From Saturnia japonica (lineage: Eukaryota > Arthropoda > Insecta > Lepidoptera > Saturniidae), in the NCBI GenBank assembly GCA_033032175.1, contig CM065321.1:11306501-11370500 (forward strand): a stretch of 64,000 bases of DNA, given 5' to 3'. Numbering within the stretch: position 1 is the first letter of the stretch; the number at the start of each line of letters is the position of its first letter. The notes below the pieces were generated by a model. That model did no database searches, was not told where the DNA came from, and saw nothing but the letters and a program-made list of their open reading frames with translations. The position numbers and the translations under genes are program-made. Shown piece after piece: positions 55,301 to 64,000 of this stretch.

Positions 55301-55805
55301 TAGGCTATTGTTACTCTGAAACAATCATTTCATGTTTTTATAGTTTTTTTTATATATTTAAAAAACAAGAGCTTGACAAACTTTAGTTCTGCACTGTTTA
55401 TAATGTGTTTTATTATATCGCACCCTCAGTGATTTTATTTATATAATATATTGTTATAGTAATAAAACATACTGAATGTGAAGTGAAAGTATTTGATTAA
55501 AATATAGTAACTTTTAATTGAGTCTTGAGGTATAAGGTGAAATTGTTTTAACAATGACATTAACTAGAAACCTTATTATAAGCTAAAGGTCAAGGTTTTC
55601 AATGAAATTATGAACAATTCATACATTTGAACTAAAGAACAAATAAGGAAAATAACCATACATATAGGTTTATAAAGCGTATGTAACATAGTATATACCT
55701 GGTAGTATCGTGAGAAGATAACGACGAAGGAAGTATATTCAAAAAGCGCATAAAATATTTGACATGCTGCCGATGAGCCATATCCTTGTTCTCCTCGTTA
55801 TTCAT
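42902..55805 (-). CDS. PGGT1B: Geranylgeranyltransferase type I beta subunit (five exons)
   Basis: The spliced minus-strand gene has exons 55805-55699, 55315-55188, 46404-46231, 44077-43914 and 43384-42902. Phases agree and the total is 1056 nt, giving 351 residues plus stop. The start ATG is preceded in frame by TGA seven codons upstream. The protein is an alpha-alpha barrel prenyltransferase beta subunit. With the shared alpha subunit it attaches a C20 geranylgeranyl group to CaaX proteins such as Rho-family GTPases in the cytosol. Family motifs: GHLAMTYTGL, LGDDLSRINRKAL, MRFVYCAACISYIL, ESHGGTTFC and GRPNKPVDTCYSFW. The zinc ligands (Asp and Cys in VDTCYSFW, His in MHTYLG) are all there. 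Length compares with 377 in human. Introns are 383, 8783, 2153 and 529 bp. Confidence 0.93.
43914..44077 (-). CDS. PGGT1B: PGGT1B exon 4
   Basis: Reads IKALQTEEGNFAATLSG, ESDMRFVYCAACISYILDDW and DYIIKSI, then donor GTAAGT. The acceptor is CCAAG. It codes the substrate-barrel helices with the conserved MRFVYCA. Confidence 0.92.
44108..44612 (+). mobile_element. Nonautonomous Helitron-like element (long family), best-preserved copy
   Basis: Begins A^TCTATACCATTAATCAAATT and ends with the hairpin CGCGAGCGAAGCCGCG (44586-44601) followed by GGCACTG, CTAG (44609-44612) and T. The stem pairs CGCG-A-GC with GC-CGCG around a GAA loop, ending 7 nt before CTAG, a classical Helitron 3' terminus. It lies in PGGT1B intron 3, antisense to the gene. 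505 bp, no ORF. Confidence 0.8.
45954..46113 (+). mobile_element. Short Helitron-like element (mini family)
   Basis: Begins A^TCTATTTATATAAGTAAA and ends GGAGCCGCGAGCACAGCTAG^T. It shares TTGTGCGCGCATCACGCAAA with the copies at 16485 and 29085. 160 bp, in PGGT1B intron 3, 117 bp from exon 3. Confidence 0.7.
46231..46404 (-). CDS. PGGT1B: PGGT1B exon 3
   Basis: Reads CGFQGSSTVNINL and CGHLAMTYTGLCILLALGDD, then LSRINRKALVE. Acceptor TTTCAG, donor GTAAGC. It is the only coding island between two repeat-rich introns. Confidence 0.92.
46540..46735 (+). pseudogene. RTE-type LINE ORF end, left part (split)
   Basis: One frame reads WRSCTGKRSTGKPATR, a stop in place of the expected Trp, then TDELVKIARSRWVEALQD. 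This is the standard C-terminus of RTE-like LINE proteins (GRPxxRWxDDLVKxAGxxW...AQD). The reading continues into GQAY at 46728, then is broken by the R1 LINE. Its last bases resume at 52559. Confidence 0.75.
46736..46891 (+). pseudogene. R1 LINE ORF1, 5' part
   Basis: Reads a run of prolines followed by RPVQAEAPPQGREKALANAV and SGLERSIRSTVGEIMDARFD, which looks like a coiled segment before the gag region. No start codon of its own remains, because the element is truncated here. It breaks off at AGT in the target duplication CAGTTT. Confidence 0.75.
46892..47942 (-). mobile_element. 5'-truncated LINE inserted in the R1 element ORF1
   Basis: Minus-strand element, poly(T) on its left side (the poly(A) tail of the inserted strand) and an RT fragment on the right. 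It is bounded by CAGTTT on both sides (46886-46891 and 47943-47948). Removing it together with one CAGTTT restores the R1 ORF1 frame exactly. 1051 bp, strongly 5'-truncated. Confidence 0.85.
47378..47935 (-). pseudogene. LINE reverse transcriptase fragment, YADD box to C-terminus
   Basis: Reads NSKPFLFADDLKFLKIVD (catalytic FADD box), then QQDLNRLIDWCKINFMSLNS, later VEVIRDLGITFDRNLTFVPH and NDIVRSILEYCSVVWRPHY. This is the RT palm end and thumb of a Jockey/CR1-like LINE. The frame is open to a stop at 47378, so the insertion is not very old. The family differs from the 16951 LINE. Confidence 0.8.
47943..49152 (+). pseudogene. R1 LINE ORF1, main part (gag-like)
   Basis: From the second CAGTTT the frame reads SLEVNGRLLPKKVIRPPLAA and runs to TAA at 49150-49152. 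The ATG at 47917 is in the inserted LINE and not the true start. The protein is Ala/Lys/Arg-rich with a central gag region and three zinc knuckles at the end. The first knuckle reads CYKCMGLAQTRALC, with Gln where His is expected. The second (CFRCGEAGHMAVDC) is regular. The third is CX2CX8HX6C-like. The stop overlaps the ORF2 ATG as TAATG. Confidence 0.8.
49152..52249 (+). pseudogene. R1-clade LINE ORF2 (endonuclease/RT), one nonsense and one frameshift
   Basis: The APE endonuclease (49152-49934) shows QGNLNHS, AEPYHVP, LLGDLNAKSGAWG and TLSDHRYIRF. A single in-frame TAA (49935-49937) separates it from the RT, which continues in the same frame: SPGPDGVPG, SLDIANAFNSLPHG, GCGVPQGLVLGPLLWN, IIYYADDTLVVAHG (YADD) and MKYLGLILDG. 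The C-terminal CHECGAANDTAQHTL is the CCHC-type knuckle of R1 proteins. Just after it (about 52040-52064) the frame shifts. The proper C-terminus continues as VRAMLGSERSWEAMASFFEE to the stop at 52249. The enzyme would be inactive as a single chain, but the damage is slight. Confidence 0.88.
52266..52286 (+). repeat. Uninterrupted G21 tract
   Basis: Twenty-one consecutive G in the 3' UTR of the R1 LINE, 17 nt after the ORF2 stop. Length may be affected by sequencing error. Confidence 0.8.
52559..52606 (+). pseudogene. RTE-type LINE 3' end, right part (split)
   Basis: After the R1 poly(A), GGCTTATGTCCAGCAGAGGA continues the RTE reading as AYVQQRTSFN-stop and then GATGATGATGATGG, the trinucleotide tail typical of RTE elements. 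Together with 46540-46735 it makes one uninterrupted element end. Confidence 0.8.
52625..53255 (-). mobile_element. Helitron-like terminus and dispersed ~230-bp repeat, copy 2
   Basis: CTAG at 52625-52628 (minus-strand 3' end, CAGCTAG followed by T), then about 400 bp of unrecognised AT-rich body, then at 53040-53255 the repeat also seen at 15785-16015 (GATAAATCAGTTCGG, AAGGCTAGCTGAGAGTTG). I cannot tell if this is one element or two side by side. Confidence 0.4.
53256..53637. other. AT-rich intron 2 sequence
   Basis: Part of PGGT1B intron 2. Nothing recognised. Confidence 0.4.
53638..53954 (-). mobile_element. tRNA-derived SINE
   Basis: Minus-strand box A GGTGGTCTAGTGATTTAG (53935-53952) and box B GGGTCCGAACTTGGG (about 53892-53906). 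The body contains the complement of GGTTTCCTCACGATGTTTTT, a sequence common in lepidopteran SINEs. About 315 bp, in PGGT1B intron 2, same strand as the gene. Confidence 0.65.
53955..55187. other. AT-rich intron 2 sequence
   Basis: Low-complexity TAATATAATATAATATG at 54766-54782 and a GATGATGATAAT-type run near 55120-55150. No ORF. Confidence 0.4.
55188..55315 (-). CDS. PGGT1B: PGGT1B exon 2
   Basis: Reads VTIAYFSLAGLDVLGSIS and later IIEWLYRLQVHP. Acceptor TTTCAG, donor GTGAGA. Matches the family segment TIAFF-LSGLD...IIEWIY-LQV. Confidence 0.9.
55699..55805 (-). CDS. PGGT1B: PGGT1B exon 1 (coding part)
   Basis: Reads MNNEENKDMAHRQHVKYFMR then FLNILPSSLSSHDTT, ending AG before the donor GTATAT. 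This is the RHVRFFQR-like N-terminus of the family. Confidence 0.85.
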
Positions 55806-56790
55806 TATTATAATATTTAAAAATCACTTTTCAATCAATTAGACACCAATTCATTAATCAACATAAATTTATTCAATTGCTTTGTAGCCGACATGTACTT
55901 TCTTTTAAACTATATTTTTTTAATTCATGTTTATTTCTCTGTAAATTACTTTCAAATTTACAAACAAGAAATCGAGCAATTTCAAGAATTTACATTTTAC
56001 TGAACATTGAAGAGTGAACACAAACTATTTCAGTTACAATAAACCGAAAATTGAAACCGAATGCAAAAATACACCATATTTAAAGAAGTTAAGAGTCAGT
56101 TTAATACAACATGAAAAAGTGGGGGATTGACATTTAAAATTTTGTCACTACTCAAAATATGACAACGTCATAGTACTGTCAAATAGACAGTCTACACTTT
56201 ATCTCTGGCCTACACAGATGTAAAATGCATCTTTTTTCCTTATGTCGTCGGACCGTGATCCTAACGGTGGGCCATTAATAATGAGTTATATTAATGTAGC
56301 TAAGCGAGTATGAATATAACTTGAGTTATTTCAATTATAGCCATAAGTAAAAACTAATATTATTCGTTAATGAGTGATAATTCATAATGGTACCTCGATT
56401 ATGAATGATTAGTCATCTTCGAACTTCTAATATTAGTAATTACTAATGGTACTTCAATTAGTAATTGCTAATGCTAGCTTACTAATTTGATAAAATGAGT
56501 AATTATTACGACCGAACGCCCTTTTTTTGTTTTTTAGGTAATTTTAGATCATATTCAAAAATGTTTTTGTAAACAACTTTGTTTACGACTGCGCGATCTG
56601 TTTTTAGCTTTTCACTCTCGCTCACCTCTGGGTATTACATCAACGACTACATTATGAATGATCATACATATTCGTAATTCGTTTATGAATTATTGCTTAT
56701 AATTAATATATCTTAAATATGTAGATAATTCTAATCGAACATCTCAATTAAGTAAATCATTCATAATCACCCACCTCTACGTGATCCGTC
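55806..56790. other. Upstream region of PGGT1B; near-palindromic AT-rich block
   Basis: The PGGT1B promoter must lie in the first few hundred bases. I see no TATA box or DRE. ATGACAACGTCAT at 56159-56171 is a CRE-like near-palindrome. From 56335 to 56510 short words such as ATTCATAATGG/ATTATGAAT and AATTAGTAATT/AGTAATTACTAAT repeat in both orientations, possibly a degenerate MITE. Confidence 0.4.
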
Positions 56791-56791
56791 C

Positions 56792-57039
56792 CTCTCGGTA
56801 GAGAGTAGCATAGACAAATAACCAAACAGACTGCAGTGAGTAGTGTATGCCATAGATTAATATGTGTATGCTTTGGTCCGTCCGTCCTAACCATAGAGCA
56901 TGAACTAACAGCCACTGACAGCCTATGTTGTTGACTAAAGATTCTATCAAGCAAAGACTGTCACTACCTCTCGGTAGAGAGTAGTATATTCTTTGATCAC
57001 TACCATTAAAGTAATACAATTACTACTCTCTACCGAGAG
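56792..57039. repeat. Three copies of a CTCTCGGTAGAGAGTAG hairpin word, two forming an inverted repeat
   Basis: Direct copies at 56792-56808 and 56968-56984, an inverted copy at 57023-57039. The second and third form a perfect 19-bp inverted repeat (56968-56986 / 57021-57039) around a 34-nt loop. Each word is itself a hairpin (CTCTC-GGTA-GAGAG). No coding sense. Confidence 0.75.
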
Positions 57040-57486
57040 CTTTAAGTTTTGTGTCTTAGTTTAAGTTATGTGATAAATTATAAAATACCTTAGCAGGCAC
57101 ATATTTTATTTTTTGTCGTCCTCTCTTAGTAATTATATTTATCATTTTTACAGAAATAAACTGAACAAATATGAGATTATAGGATCGTTTGGCGGATCCT
57201 ACGATCCTATTAATTAAAAATGCAGCTCAGCGTTTCAATTATTACTGTATTTATTTTGTCGCTCATAATCGATTACAGAATAATTCTCTTCTTGTCAGTC
57301 CGTGACAGATGTCTTCTTTTATCTTTTTCAAAACTTGAAAGTCAGCCAGTCTATCATAAACAAAATAGAATGTGGCTGAAGTAACAACTATTTATTGTTA
57401 TAAGTCGCCACAAGATCTAGATTTCGATTTTCACCAAGGTTTATTTCTTAGATTGCCAAAAAAATATGTTTCCATTCAGCTACTGT
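57040..57486. other. AT-rich spacer
   Basis: An imperfect inverted pair AGGATCGTTTGGCGGATCCT / ACGATCCTATT at 57181-57210. Otherwise nothing. Confidence 0.35.
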
Positions 57487-57800
57487 CAGCCAACTATACA
57501 TCGTGACGAACCTAACGTGCACAAAGTCAATATTCTTGCGTTAGGGCATTGAGCAGTACCTGTGCCCAGTTCCTGGCTCCAACATGAAACTCTGATCAGG
57601 TACAGCCAACCGTCTACTTGTCGAGACAAACCTAGCAAGTACAAACTCAATGTTCTTGCGTTAAGGCATTGAGGAGGTTCTGTGACCAGTTCCTGGCTCC
57701 ATCATGAAACCCTAATCAGGTATAGCCAACCAAATACTCATCGAGATGAACCTAACGAACACAATCCCAATGGTTTTACGTTAAGGCAGTGTGGAGTTCC
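57487..57800. repeat. Tandem repeat, ~118-bp unit, about 2.7 copies
   Basis: The unit start CAGCCAAC recurs at 57487, 57603 and 57723 (TAGCCAAC), spacings 116 and 120. Each unit holds GAACCTAACG-like, TTGCGTTAAGGCATTGAG-like and CCAGTTCCTGGCTCCA words. The copies differ by about 10-20 percent by eye. Confidence 0.8.
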
Positions 57801-58047
57801 TATCACCTTCTACCGGTATAGTTAACTACTCTAAAAGTACAATTATCCACCCAATTTCAACCTATATGTATGTACAGTAGAATAGTATTTATATTGAACA
57901 TAAAAATTATCATATTATAGTGTTAAAAAGTTAACAACCGTTAGAGGGTTTGGCGGAAGGGAGGAACAGAGTGTAAAGTTACTCATCCGCCATAGAAAAG
58001 GGAGGATCATCCGACCAGACGGGTGTTATGTCTGGCGGGCAGCTGCT
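57801..58047. other. Spacer before the LINE tip
   Basis: More balanced composition at 57940-58047 (GGAGGATCATCCGACCAGAC). Not recognised. Confidence 0.35.
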
Positions 58048-58057
58048 CAACGGTTGT

Positions 58058-58150
58058 ATTTTTTTTTTTGAACTGACTACTCTGTTAGCCTTAGGGGCCC
58101 TATCCAAAAACAGAGCCGCTGCGGCTTTTACAGCTTCACCGAACTTGGTC
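58058..58150 (-). mobile_element. 93-bp 5'-truncated copy of the Jockey LINE
   Basis: Minus strand: GGTGAAGCTGTAAAAGCCGC and GGGCCCCTAAGGCTAACAG, equal to the extreme 3' UTR of the LINE at 16951-22893 (22811-22870), ending in 12 A. Perfect 10-bp duplication CAACGGTTGT on both sides (58048-58057 and 58151-58160). Relative to the full element it has about 10 extra nt in the middle, so it comes from a sister lineage. Confidence 0.88.
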
Positions 58151-58160
58151 CAACGGTTGT

Positions 58161-58734
58161 TGTCGGGTTCTTGTATATATACTCAATTATTGAGTTAATT
58201 TCTATAACGCGATGTAGGATGCATCACATGTGGCTCGATAGATATCGCTGATGTCACTATGTAGGATGCGTCAGTTGTGGCAAGAGATGTCGCCACAGAG
58301 GGAATTTCAATGCATTTATAACAGCAGTACTGACAAGAAATGACTTCTTCACTTAAATGAAAAAAAATTTTTTAGTACATTATTGCAAAGGCCGTGAAAT
58401 AGGCAATTGCAGGTCGAGTATGAGTTTGAAGGCCGAGCCGTAAAACATTATATTTTTGTAATAATGTTACCTCAATAATTATGCCAATAGTACACAATAC
58501 ATATAATACAAATAGTTGAAAGCGATAAGTACTATATTTTACCGGTATTTTAAATTGTAATTTAAAATAACCATTTGGGTAGGGCCCCCGCTGACTGTGA
58601 TTTTTGTCACGATAACTTTTTGTGACCAAGTCGAATTAGTCCAATGCTATAAAGTTATATACACTCTCATATAATGAACTCTATGTTATTTTACTCTATG
58701 TATGTTATTATTACGTTTCTTTTTAAGTCTCCTA
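58161..58734. other. Spacer
   Basis: A partial duplication: GCGATGTAGGATGCATCACATGTGGC-like (58208) and CTATGTAGGATGCGTCAGTTG (58258) share TATGTAGGATGCGTCA-type sequence about 50 nt apart. The 85-codon minus ORF has no motif. Confidence 0.35.
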
Positions 58735-60256
58735 CAGGACGATTGATGAGATGGTAACTTAAGCTCCAGTCTTTTGACATTCAATATCATTACACCTCGG
58801 GAAAAACAAACGTAGTGGCAGACACGCTCAAAAGACCGATATTTTCCGAGGATACACGTGACAGGTGCGGTATCTGCTCGGTGATCAGAAACTAACCCAC
58901 TAAGAGCCCAGCAGATTTAAGGCGGGAACAACTAGCTAACCTGCGGGTTGATAAAATAATCAAGGAGCTTGAAAGCCCAGATGAAGTAGCATCTATTTCA
59001 CTGTGTTCTGAGATTCTGAAAAAGGGTCATGATTCACCGCTCGCCAGTCATCCTAGAATCGATCGCACTTGTTCAAAGATTGCTAATTCATATTATTTTC
59101 CCGGAATACGTAGGATTATTATAGATTGTGTCGAATGTCAGCGATATAAGGCTTCCAATGCAAAACCACCTAGATTACTCCAAAAACCCGTTTTGTAGCA
59201 ACGGAATGAGGTCCTAGCTGTAGATCTTTTCGGTCCCTTAACTGTAGGAGCTATGCCGAGAGATAGATACTCCTGATTGAAGACACTACCACACGTTGGA
59301 TTGAGCTCTACCCTCCACAGGAAGGGATTGCGAAAGGATGCTTTCGTACTCATACCGAGGAATATTTCCTTAGATACGGCTTACCGCGCCGCGTCAGATC
59401 TGATAATGATGTGCAGTTTGTTGGATCAGTTATGCAACAATACATATACGTCTTAGTAATCAAACAGAACTTTATGCCACTTTATCACCTGGAAGCTAAC
59501 CCAGTAGGGCGTAAAAATTGTGACCTGAAAGCACAGCTTGCACAACTGGTGGAGAACGATCACTCTTACTGGCTTGCGAAACTCCCGGTGATTCATTTCT
59601 CATTTTAATCTGAGGGCCATACTTGACAAAAAAAACTTTGGACCTCAGATTACTCCTTATCTAAGATCATTAATTAGCTCCTTGTCAGCTATTCGCGAAC
59701 CAATCAAAGTACAGTAAGATCAAGCCAAGAAGATTGCCGAACAGTCTTGCCGACCCAGTCAATCTTACAAGATAGGGGATAAAATCCTGGTTCGGTCGCA
59801 TGTACTATGTCAAGGGAGCAAAGGTTTCTTATATAATAACCAAGAAACTTAGACCAACCACTTTTTTGATATTTTCTATGCGAAGTCCTGCGGAAAGTTT
59901 GGGAAACACCATGCCCAGGATCTGACGCCTATTATTGAAAGTGGTACAAGAAACGAACTAACACTCAAACCTCATAAACCTAAGCGACGAAGCAAACGTC
60001 CGAAGCATATGGGTTATGAACTGGTCCAGAAACGAGGGCGTTCTCCTAGACCAGAGAGGGAGTATATAGTAAGTCAACCCGGCACTAGTATTTCCAGACA
60101 CTGTGATATACGTCTACCGTCTAGGTACTATAAATACGTAATATAGTGTTACAACCCGATTAAAAATAGAAGAAAACCCAAGGTTGTTCATGTGGACAGG
60201 TTGGCGCGATACCATGGAGATCATGATCCAGAAGAGCATAACTAAGAGGGGGGTAA
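58735..60256 (+). pseudogene. Ty3/Gypsy pol relic: RNase H end and integrase
   Basis: One frame gives GKTNVVADTLKRPIFSE (end of RNase H). Then comes GHDSPLASHPRIDR with CVECQRY (HHCC zinc finger of integrase), and VLAVDLFGPL (first Asp of the DDE core). The line continues with LIDQL/VIKQNFMPLYHLEANPVGR (Glu of the core in a shifted frame) and near the end KVVHVDRLARYHGDHD. Several stops and frameshifts, no env seen, no 5' part. A dead copy with only its 3' LTR left. Confidence 0.8.
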
Positions 60257-60709
60257 TGTTACGACCTGTTACAACCCGATTAAAAAGAGAGAAAATCCTG
60301 TTCCACAATTATCTCGAAGCTACTACATATTTCTCAGTACTTCGAAATAATGTTCGCTTCATAAAACAACCGCGGCGCATGTTTGTGTAAACATCACAGT
60401 TTACACACAAATTGTGCTTGTCGCCTCGATTATGTTATTGAGTATGCATAGCAACTAAACATCGAGAAAGATAGCGATGATTCACAATTTTTCTACGATC
60501 GCTTAGTGTAGGTATTTAAGCGGCTCAGGCGCAGCGCCGAGCTCGTTCAGTTTGGAATTACAAAGCGATAACATCGAGCGATAAAAGAAGCGAAACCACA
60601 GTGAAATAAATAATAGTGTTGTGAGTTCGTGTATTTTGCAACTGAGTGGAGTTCGAATAAAACTTCTTCACGTCAATCATCGGCATTTTTATTACCCACG
60701 AGCATAACA
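60257..60709 (+). mobile_element. 3' LTR of the Gypsy relic
   Basis: 453 bp from TGTTACGACC to GCATAACA, with TGTTA/TAACA inverted ends, preceded by the polypurine tract AAGAGGGGGG. TATA-like TATTTAAG at 60513-60520, initiator TCAGTT at 60547-60552 (start of R about 60549) and AATAAA at 60656-60661. The matching solo LTR is at 27025-27481. Its hairpin (GTTTGTGTAAAC/GTTTACACACAAA) is kept in part. Confidence 0.85.
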
Positions 60710-61136
60710 ATAGGTTGTATACGCCTGGGTTGTTTGTTCCATTCTTGAATTTGAGAGACATTAAAAGAGAATAGCTCTAACTAGCGCGTCGTTTGCTGTC
60801 ATTTATAAAAATGCTAGTTTGACGAAAATTTATTTAAATCGACATTCACCCTAAAAAAAACCACAGTGTTAAAGGAATATAACGTTTTTATTCTTTCACC
60901 TTGAGAAAAAAATAGCTTATATTGGCTGATCAACTGACTGGCTGCCTGCCACCTCCTCCAGGAAAATTCGCTATCTACACCAATGCTGAAACCGATGTGA
61001 CGATGATAGATAGATGACTCATGGCAGTCATTGCTGTTTTGTTTTATTAGTTGAGTGTAAAAATCCCTCATAGATAAAATGTAATTGAAATCGTAGTTCG
61101 TGTGAAGTACATTTTTAGATAATTAACATTTTTCGA
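60710..61136. other. Upstream region of RpS6
   Basis: AT-rich. The 85-codon minus ORF at 60814-61071 has no motif. Confidence 0.4.
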
Positions 61137-61198
61137 TATCGATATTATCGTAGCTTTAATATCTTCATATCGATAATTTGCTTTTGACATTATCGATA
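61137..61198 (+). promoter_or_regulatory. Three DRE (TATCGATA) boxes upstream of RpS6
   Basis: Perfect TATCGATA at 61137-61144, 61168-61175 and 61191-61198, that is 104, 73 and 50 bp before the predicted start. In Drosophila this word is the DREF site of growth and housekeeping genes. That a DREF homologue binds here is inference. Confidence 0.75.
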
Positions 61199-61239
61199 TC
61201 ATCAGTTTTTCGATGTATCGTTGCAAGCCTAATTTTTGG

Positions 61240-61247
61240 TCTTTTTC
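61240..61247 (+). promoter_or_regulatory. TCT initiator / TOP start of RpS6 mRNA
   Basis: TCTTTTTC with C61241 as the likely first base fits the YC(+1)TTTYY initiator of ribosomal protein genes. The mRNA would then begin CTTTTTC, a 5' terminal oligopyrimidine tract for mTOR-linked translational control. The start lies 39 nt before the ATG. No TATA box is in place. Confidence 0.75.
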
Positions 61248-61271
61248 ATGGCTGACGTTCCAAGGGTTTGA
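61248..61271 (+). other. Seven-codon uORF in the RpS6 leader
   Basis: ATG GCT GAC ... TGA directly after the TOP tract, ending 8 nt before the RpS6 start. Because its ATG is only 7 nt from the predicted cap, most ribosomes should skip it. Confidence 0.5.
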
Positions 61272-61279
61272 TCGCAGTC

Positions 61280-62778
<1,499 letters not shown>

Positions 62779-63711
62779 ATGACTGATAAAGCAATAATGG
62801 CTGGTAAAATTATAGCCCTACTTGATGAAAGTTGTTCGCAAATATATGTATCTCAGCAGCTAAGTGTGAGTTGTTCAACTGTCCAGAGGACTTGGCAATG
62901 GTATCAAGGGACAGGTTCAGTCTAAAAAAAAGTCAGAATGTAAATGATGCACAGAACTACAAGATGACTGCTATTTGGTGAGTCAGGCATTGCGGAATCA
63001 TAAGGTGTGTCAAGTGTGGACCTAAAGAAGAGCCTTAAAAGAAGTAAGAGGAATAGAAGTTAGTTTGTGGATAGTCAGGAGGAGGCTTTTGGCTGCCAAT
63101 ATTTGGGTGGGGTCCTAAATCACTTTGTGAGCACCATGTTGCTCGAAACTTTGCATCATGGACTCTGGAGGACTGGATAAAGTGTTGTTTTCTGATGAAG
63201 CTAGAACATCTGTGTGTGGAGAGGATAGATGCCGACGTGTTCTGCAAAGACCATTGGTTCGCTAGGCGGAAGTGTGTTTTGAAGAAATCACTCCATACGA
63301 CGGAGGGTACGGATTTAGTTTCCACGGAGAATGGAACATTAAATGCAACTGATACATAATGGAAGTCCTAATTCCACATGCACACCCACATTGACTGCTC
63401 TTAAGAAAGATTCCATTTTTTGGACGACATGCTCGCACTCACCATTCTAGTGACGTGGAAGCATACATGTAAGAAGTAAGGATCAGTTGTTTAGATTAAC
63501 CAGCTTGAAATCCTAGCATGTCTGGGATGTTCTAAAGAGACTGGTAAAAGATCATTACAACCTGCTCCATGAAACATCAGGGAGCTAAAAAGAGTCATTG
63601 AAGAACATTGAGGACGTATTCCTCTAAACATTATTTAAAGTATTGTAGAAAGCATGCCCAAGAAGATTCAAGGCTTTATTTTGGCAAAAGGAGGTCACAC
63701 TCATTATTAGG
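62779..63711 (+). pseudogene. Degenerate Tc1-like transposase
   Basis: From ATG 62779 it reads MTDKAIMAGKIIALLDESC then QIYVSQQLSVSCSTVQRTWQ (helix-turn-helix). Later come LDKVLFSDEARTSVCGED (first Asp) and HARTHHSSDVEAYM, where the second catalytic Asp is no longer readable. A degraded C-terminal segment follows, and AKGGHTHY then TAG (63709-63711), the usual end of Tc1 proteins. Many stops and frameshifts. It lies inside RpS6 intron 3. Terminal repeats were not identified. Confidence 0.85.
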
Positions 63712-64000
63712 TTTCAACATTAGTAACATAACATTATATAATTTTAAAAACAACAATTATGAATGAATGTATGAAAAATTGCCAGAATTCAGTTCATGCA
63801 TGTTAATTTACAGGATTATAATTTATGATTATAAAGGCTAAGTTAAACAATTAAACTCAACTTAATTAATTGAAATCGACCTTACAATGTAAAAACTGTT
63901 AGATATAGTTTTTATTGTTAATTGTATTTATTTACTTGGTTTGATTTTGAATAATTTATGTTTTGTTTACTTAAGTACAGCCAAAATTTAAAAACAGAGT
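63712..64000. other. RpS6 intron 3, right part
   Basis: AT-rich. No RpS6 exon 4 (which should begin with a codon for Glu, Ile, Pro, Gly) up to the window edge. Confidence 0.5.

Noticed and set aside
56757..57019. Two overlapping minus-strand ORFs with a repeated SLPRGSD-like phrase
   Set aside because: The repeated phrase comes from the hairpin word CTCTCGGTAGAGAG. There is no other sign of coding.

Overview
The window reads as insect nuclear DNA, most probably from a moth or butterfly. It is AT-rich and intron-bearing, it holds two recognisable host genes, and it is crowded with repeats of the kinds I associate with lepidopteran genomes (nonautonomous Helitron-like elements ending in CTAG, RTE/Jockey/R1 LINEs, mariner and Tc1 relics, tRNA-derived SINEs). 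There is no sign of prokaryotic gene organisation, and most of the window is non-coding.

Host genes. (1) A complete five-exon gene on the minus strand, 55805 down to 42902, encodes the beta subunit of geranylgeranyltransferase type I (351 residues by my splice model). Its 8.8 kb second intron is swollen by nested retrotransposons. (2) The 5' part of ribosomal protein S6 runs on the plus strand from 61280. Exons 1-3 (residues 1-119) are inside the window and the rest lies beyond the right edge. Its promoter is unusually legible: three TATCGATA (DRE) boxes and a TCT-type initiator.

Mobile DNA, left to right. Positions 1-16950 hold no recognisable host gene, but they hold LINE fragments, five Helitron-like copies, a 2.7 kb TA-flanked element with long terminal inverted repeats that encloses a dead mariner transposase, and SINE pieces. 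Positions 16951-22893 are a full-length, apparently intact Jockey-type LINE with a 14-bp target site duplication, two ORFs and an Inr+DPE internal promoter. From 23 to 33 kb there are LINE ends, SINE heads, a solo Ty3/Gypsy LTR and more Helitron copies. At 33053-34717 an intact DD41D mariner (perfect 32-bp terminal repeats, open 359-codon transposase) sits inside a Helitron copy. At 46540-52606, inside intron 2 of the prenyltransferase gene, an RTE relic was split by an R1-clade LINE, which was itself split by a third LINE on the opposite strand. Both insertions are datable by their target site duplications. Between the two host genes lie short hairpin repeats, a ~118-bp tandem repeat, a 93-bp dead-on-arrival tip of the Jockey family and a Gypsy pol relic with its 3' LTR. 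RpS6 intron 3 carries a degenerate Tc1-like element.

I found no CRISPR array, operon or gene cluster suggesting a new biochemical system. The most valuable observations are the nested-insertion chronology, the possibly active mariner and Jockey copies, the Helitron termini and the RpS6 promoter layout. Family assignments come from reading motifs; no database search or alignment program was run.
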